Assembly: GCA_004557315.1 (NCBI GenBank)
Contig: SFEH01000086.1
Span: 1-9,246, forward strand
Direction of reading: 5' to 3'
DNA from: Bacteroidales bacterium
GTDB taxonomy: Bacteria > Bacteroidota > Bacteroidia > Bacteroidales > UBA3663
DNA: 9,246 nt
The notes beneath the pieces were generated by a model, which had not been told where the DNA came from, searched no databases, and saw nothing but the letters and a program-made list of their open reading frames with translations. Shown here in pieces: positions 7,281 to 9,246 of this stretch. How positions within the stretch are numbered: position 1 is the stretch's first letter; each line of letters starts with the position of its first letter. The position numbers and the translations under genes were made by a program.

Positions 7281-7865
7281 TCAGTCGCGCCAGATGAGAC
7301 GGTAGAGGTTGCAGCCGATGAAATTGCCGATGACGATGCTGACGTAGAAGATCAAGACACTCAGCCAGTTGTCGGCAATGAACGGCACAGGTACGCACAG
7401 ATAATAATAAGCGTCGGCAACACAGTGAGGGAAGCCGCACATGATGAAGAGTGGCACGCCGAAGAGCAGCGGAAGGTTCTGACCCTTGCGGGCAAAGGTG
7501 ACTGCCGTGGTCATGATGAATCCGCAGCCTATGGCAAGGATGCCTCCCTTGAGCGGTCCGACGGCAAGTCGTCCTTCGAGGATCTTCTGTGCGGTGTCCT
7601 GAAGTGGCATTGGCGAACAGCGTGCAATGAGGGCAACGAGCAGACAGCCCACGATGTTGCCAAAGAGGATGAACAGCAAGCGTCCGCCTTCATTCTTCTT
7701 TATGAAGCCTGCTGTGCCTGTATAGAGGCGCAAGCCATAGTGAACCACAGTGAGCAAGCCGAATGCGAATAGCACGGCTCCGATGATGCTCTTTTCGGCA
7801 AGATAGCCAAAGCCTGCTATGCCGATGCAGATGCCTGCAAGTACCGATGAACGGAAAGTATTCAT
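7281..7865 (-). CDS. Formate/nitrite transporter (FNT) family membrane protein, short form
   Basis: Predicted inner-membrane channel of the FocA/NirC family, which moves small monovalent anions such as formate, nitrite or hydrosulfide as a pentamer. Six hydrophobic segments can be placed at about 7-23, 28-48, 62-81, 107-125, 131-158 and 167-189. The second ends in RLYTG (46-50), in the place of the family ELFTG motif, and the fifth carries GFPHCVADAY (144-153), matching the family GFEHxVxNMY motif with the central pore histidine (His147). At 194 residues it is clearly shorter than FocA (285), and the TM4 GILCN motif is replaced by GGILAIGCG. The substrate cannot be assigned. The start at ATG 7865 is chosen because the similarity begins there; the frame stays open upstream through a Lys-rich stretch that only reflects A-rich DNA. 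aat lies upstream on the same strand. Confidence 0.8.
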   Translation of the reverse strand: MNTFRSSVLAGICIGIAGFGYLAEKSIIGAVLFAFGLLTVVHYGLRLYTGTAGFIKKNEGGRLLFILFGNIVGCLLVALIARCSPMPLQDTAQKILEGRLAVGPLKGGILAIGCGFIMTTAVTFARKGQNLPLLFGVPLFIMCGFPHCVADAYYYLCVPVPFIADNWLSVLIFYVSIVIGNFIGCNLYRLIWRD

Positions 7866-8086
7866 ATTGGGGGGGTTGTTTTTTGTTTTTTTTGTTTTTT
7901 GCTTTTGCTTTTTCTTTTTTCTTTGCTTCTGCTTTTTTTCGCTTCTGCTTCTTTTGACGATGGGGGAGGCATAATGCGGAACATTATGCAACAGTGGCTT
8001 TTTCCCCTTTTGCAAAGGGGGCTTTTTGGCTCTTTTGCTTTTTTCTTTGCTTTTTTCTTTGCTTTTTTCCTCTTTTGCAATGGGGG
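7866..8086. other. Low-complexity pyrimidine/purine-asymmetric spacer between aat and the FNT gene
   Basis: Long stretches of the plus strand are T-rich with scattered C and G; the minus strand, read by the FNT transcript, is a poly-purine leader. It contains a 12-bp repeat GCTTTTTTCTTT (8037-8048, 8049-8060, partial third copy to about 8068), a hairpin GCATAATG/CATTATGC (7969-7976 with 7982-7989, 5-nt loop), and a hairpin CCCCTTT/AAAGGGG (8004-8010 with 8014-8020, 3-nt loop). No TAnnTTTG promoter box is visible on the minus strand. Reading frames through it give only Lys/Ser or Phe/Leu-rich peptides and are not genes. Confidence 0.75.
7969..7989. repeat. Perfect 8-bp inverted repeat in the FNT leader
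   Basis: GCATAATG (7969-7976) and CATTATGC (7982-7989) flank a 5-nt centre CGGAA. In the minus-strand RNA it would form a stable stem about 105 nt upstream of the FNT start codon. It is not followed by a U-run on that strand, so it is a poor terminator; a processing or protein-binding site is possible but unproven. Confidence 0.6.
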
Positions 8087-8088
8087 CT
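7997..8088. repeat. Imperfect 27/28-bp direct repeat pair, one copy covering the aat stop codon
   Basis: Copy A (7997-8023) and copy B (8061-8088) share the pattern GCTTTTT, then CC(C/T)C, then TTTTGCAA(A/T)GGGGGCT; they differ by one extra T and two substitutions. Copy A contains a perfect 7-bp hairpin (8004-8020). In copy B the substitutions weaken it. The last bases of copy B (8087-8088) belong to the aat stop codon TAG (8087-8089, minus). Confidence 0.7.
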
Positions 8089-8581
8089 ATTCGCCTCGGA
8101 TGATCTTCAGATACTCGTCGTAGGGGATGAAGCGGCCGCCCATGCTGCGGAGATGGGGGGTCTCGAGCTGGCAGTCGATGAGGGTAATGCCGCGGCTTTC
8201 GAGATACTTGGCAAGCACGATGAGCGCTATCTTCGAGGCATTCGGCTTGAGCGAGAACATGCTTTCGCCAAAGAAACCATAGCCGAGGGTGAGACCGTAA
8301 AGACCACCGATGAGGTGGAGATCCTTATCCCATACTTCGACGCTTGCCGCATAGCCTTGCTTGAACATTTCGATATAAGCCTTCTTCATGTCTTCGCCAA
8401 GCCAAGCTCCCTCCAGATTCTCGCGATCGGTGCCGCAGCTTTCGGAACTGCATGCTTCGATGACCGGTTCGAACGCAGTGCTATAGGTCACCGAGATTTC
8501 GCCACTCACCAGTTTCTTCAGCTCCTGACGCATCGAGTGTGAGATGTGAATCTCATTGGTGAAGATCACGAATCGCTGCAT
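8087..8581 (-). CDS. aat: Leucyl/phenylalanyl-tRNA-protein transferase Aat, N-terminally truncated
   Basis: Aat moves Leu or Phe from charged tRNA to the N-terminal Arg or Lys of proteins, marking them for ClpS/ClpAP degradation. The 164 residues from ATG 8581 cover the GNAT-like catalytic domain: FEPVIEAC, GAWLGEDM, GGLYGLTLGYGFFGESMFS with the GES glutamate, NASKIAL, and LIDCQLETPHLRSMGG, where the D and Q of DCQ match catalytic Asp186 and Gln188 of E. coli Aat. Upstream in the same frame, 8582-8656 still reads as Aat (ending in the family WW-P motif, here IEWWCPMQRF), so ATG 8581 is an internal Met and not the original start. A TGA at 8657-8659 closes the frame, and the usual N-terminal region (GLLAIGGDLSPERL...GIFPW) is absent in every frame beyond it. 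This copy is therefore probably non-functional, or cut by a rearrangement or assembly join. The FNT gene follows after a 191-bp core spacer with repeats. Confidence 0.85.
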   Translation of the reverse strand: MQRFVIFTNEIHISHSMRQELKKLVSGEISVTYSTAFEPVIEACSSESCGTDRENLEGAWLGEDMKKAYIEMFKQGYAASVEVWDKDLHLIGGLYGLTLGYGFFGESMFSLKPNASKIALIVLAKYLESRGITLIDCQLETPHLRSMGGRFIPYDEYLKIIRGE

Positions 8582-8656
8582 CGGGCACCACCATTCGATA
8601 TATGGCTTGCCAGTCTTGGGGTTGATGTTCTCCTTGCGGTTGTCTTCTGGACGATA
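8582..8656 (-). pseudogene. aat: In-frame remnant of the aat 5' part upstream of the internal Met
   Basis: These 25 codons read YRPEDNRKENINPKTGKPYI, then EWWCP, and run without a stop into the Met at 8581. The tryptophan pair and the adjacent PMQRFVIF are the family WW-x-P-x-x-RFVLF block, so this is genuine aat sequence rather than leader. No start codon is available before the TGA at 8657-8659. Confidence 0.7.
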
Positions 8657-8659
8657 TCA

Positions 8660-8810
8660 TATACTGGCCAGAACCGTAAGCAACCCCATCCCGTTCACAG
8701 GATACCTGCCTACGGACAGGGAGGTGATTCTGCATGACCTAAAGGAGGCAAGCAGCAGACTGACAGAGGAGCAATTGCGAAGCTATCGTGACAGCATCGA
8801 ATCGCTTTAG
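8660..8810 (+). pseudogene. Possible 3' fragment of an unidentified plus-strand gene
   Basis: In the plus frame ending with TAG at 8808-8810, the stretch from about 8676 reads like natural protein: NPIPFTGYLPTDREVILHDL, then KEASSRLTEEQLRSYRDSIESL, ending in a well-formed amphipathic helix. Upstream of about 8660 the same frame is only the antisense of aat, so a real N-terminus is missing. I do not recognise the family. It may be the tail of a gene whose front was lost when aat was broken, or chance coding potential. There is no start codon or ribosome signal of its own. Confidence 0.35.
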
Positions 8811-8858
8811 CCCCCCTTATAGAGGGTATGTGCCATACACCCGCGGAGGAGCGGAGGG

Positions 8859-9246
8859 CTACAACTCGCCGTACGCGGGGATGTCGCGCAAGAAGGAGTA
8901 GGAGTGCCGGTGGTAGTCGAGCCGGCAGCAATAGTGCTGAAGGCCGTTGCTCACCACCAGGTAATCGGCCCGCAGCACCATGTTGTAGCGCGTTATCTGG
9001 TCGAACACCCGCTGGGTAATCTCTACCTCGGGGGCTTTGTACTCCACGATGAGACGGGGAGTGAGGTCGCGGCGATAGAGCACCGTGTCGCACCGGCGAC
9101 TCATGCCGTTCAGTGTCAGCTGCACCTCATTGGCCAGCAAGGCCGACGGATAGCCCTTGTGCTCCAGCAGGTAGTGGACAAAGTGCTGACGTACCCACTC
9201 CTCGGGGGTCAACGCCACATAGCGGCGACGTATCACGTCGAAAATG
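8859..9246 (-). CDS. HsdR-N-domain (PD-(D/E)XK) protein, partial at its 5' end
   Basis: About 128 residues are visible, ending with TAG at 8859-8861; the frame is still open at the window edge, so the true start lies outside and the GTG at 9234-9236 is probably internal. The protein matches the stand-alone type I restriction enzyme R N-terminal domain family common in Bacteroidales, which usually has about 150 residues, so only around 20-25 are missing. The PD-(D/E)XK signature is intact: Asp in RRCDTVLY, Glu and Lys in VEYKAP (codons 9036-9044), and the following VFDQITRYN with its Gln and Tyr. There is no helicase domain, so it is not a full restriction subunit; its role is unknown. It is visibly GC-richer than the other genes of the window, with mostly G or C in third codon positions (CTG, CGC, GAG). 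Confidence 0.8.
   Translation of the reverse strand, partial: IFDVIRRRYVALTPEEWVRQHFVHYLLEHKGYPSALLANEVQLTLNGMSRRCDTVLYRRDLTPRLIVEYKAPEVEITQRVFDQITRYNMVLRADYLVVSNGLQHYCCRLDYHRHSYSFLRDIPAYGEL

Noticed and set aside
7866..8015. N-terminal extension of the FNT protein by about 50 Lys/Ser-rich residues
   Set aside because: The frame is open only because the DNA is A/G-rich. FNT similarity starts at ATG 7865 and a poly-Lys extension would be atypical.
8037..8068. Tandem 12-bp units considered as a CRISPR-like array
   Set aside because: The units are contiguous with no spacers and consist of low-complexity T-runs.
7899..8542. Phe/Leu-rich plus-strand frames resembling membrane proteins
   Set aside because: They are translations of the T-rich spacer and of the aat antisense strand, with no start signal or homology.
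8811..8858. Small inverted repeat GTATG-tgc-CATAC between the orphan fragment and the HsdR-N gene as a terminator or att site
   Set aside because: The stem is only 5 bp, has no T-run on either strand and no direct-repeat partner within the window.

Overview
The window reads as chromosomal DNA of a member of the Bacteroidales, most likely a Prevotella-like bacterium. The grounds are the gene set (EttA, TilS, PheS with a cysteine-rich insert, a DUF5686-like outer-membrane barrel, RarA, Aat, an HsdR-N-domain protein), start codons preceded by A/T-rich leaders rather than Shine-Dalgarno sequences, and a Bacteroidetes-style promoter (TTTC, 20 bp, TATATTTG) in front of pheS. The genus is inferred from the look of the proteins, not from a database search.

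Layout, left to right. Positions 1-279 are non-coding and rich in repeats: a 9-bp tandem repeat, a short palindrome, and a strong terminator hairpin for ettA that shares one arm with a second inverted repeat. ettA and tilS lie head to tail on the minus strand (280-3483). A 123-bp divergent spacer with a good pheS promoter separates them from a plus-strand run: pheS (3607-4626), a TTG-started short outer-membrane barrel protein (4636-5850) and rarA (5884-7257). A formate/nitrite-transporter-family gene (7281-7865, minus) converges on rarA. It is preceded by a 221-bp low-complexity spacer that is almost pure pyrimidine on the plus strand for long stretches, and then by aat (8087-8581, minus).

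The right end is disturbed. Aat similarity stops at a TGA at 8657-8659, and roughly the first 40 residues of the enzyme are missing. The next 150 bp look like the 3' tail of an unidentified plus-strand gene ending at 8810. From about 8830 the DNA becomes visibly GC-richer and carries a partial minus-strand gene for a stand-alone HsdR-N-type PD-(D/E)XK domain that runs off the window. Either a genomic rearrangement or an assembly join could explain this.

Most of the window is translation and genome-maintenance housekeeping: EttA (translation factor), TilS (tRNA-Ile2 lysidine), PheS (tRNA-Phe charging), Aat (N-degron tagging) and RarA (replication-fork maintenance). I do not see a convincing new multi-gene system. 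The best leads are the aat breakpoint, the acidic repeat insert in RarA, the compact barrel protein, the purine-rich leader of the transporter gene, and the overlapping hairpins after ettA.
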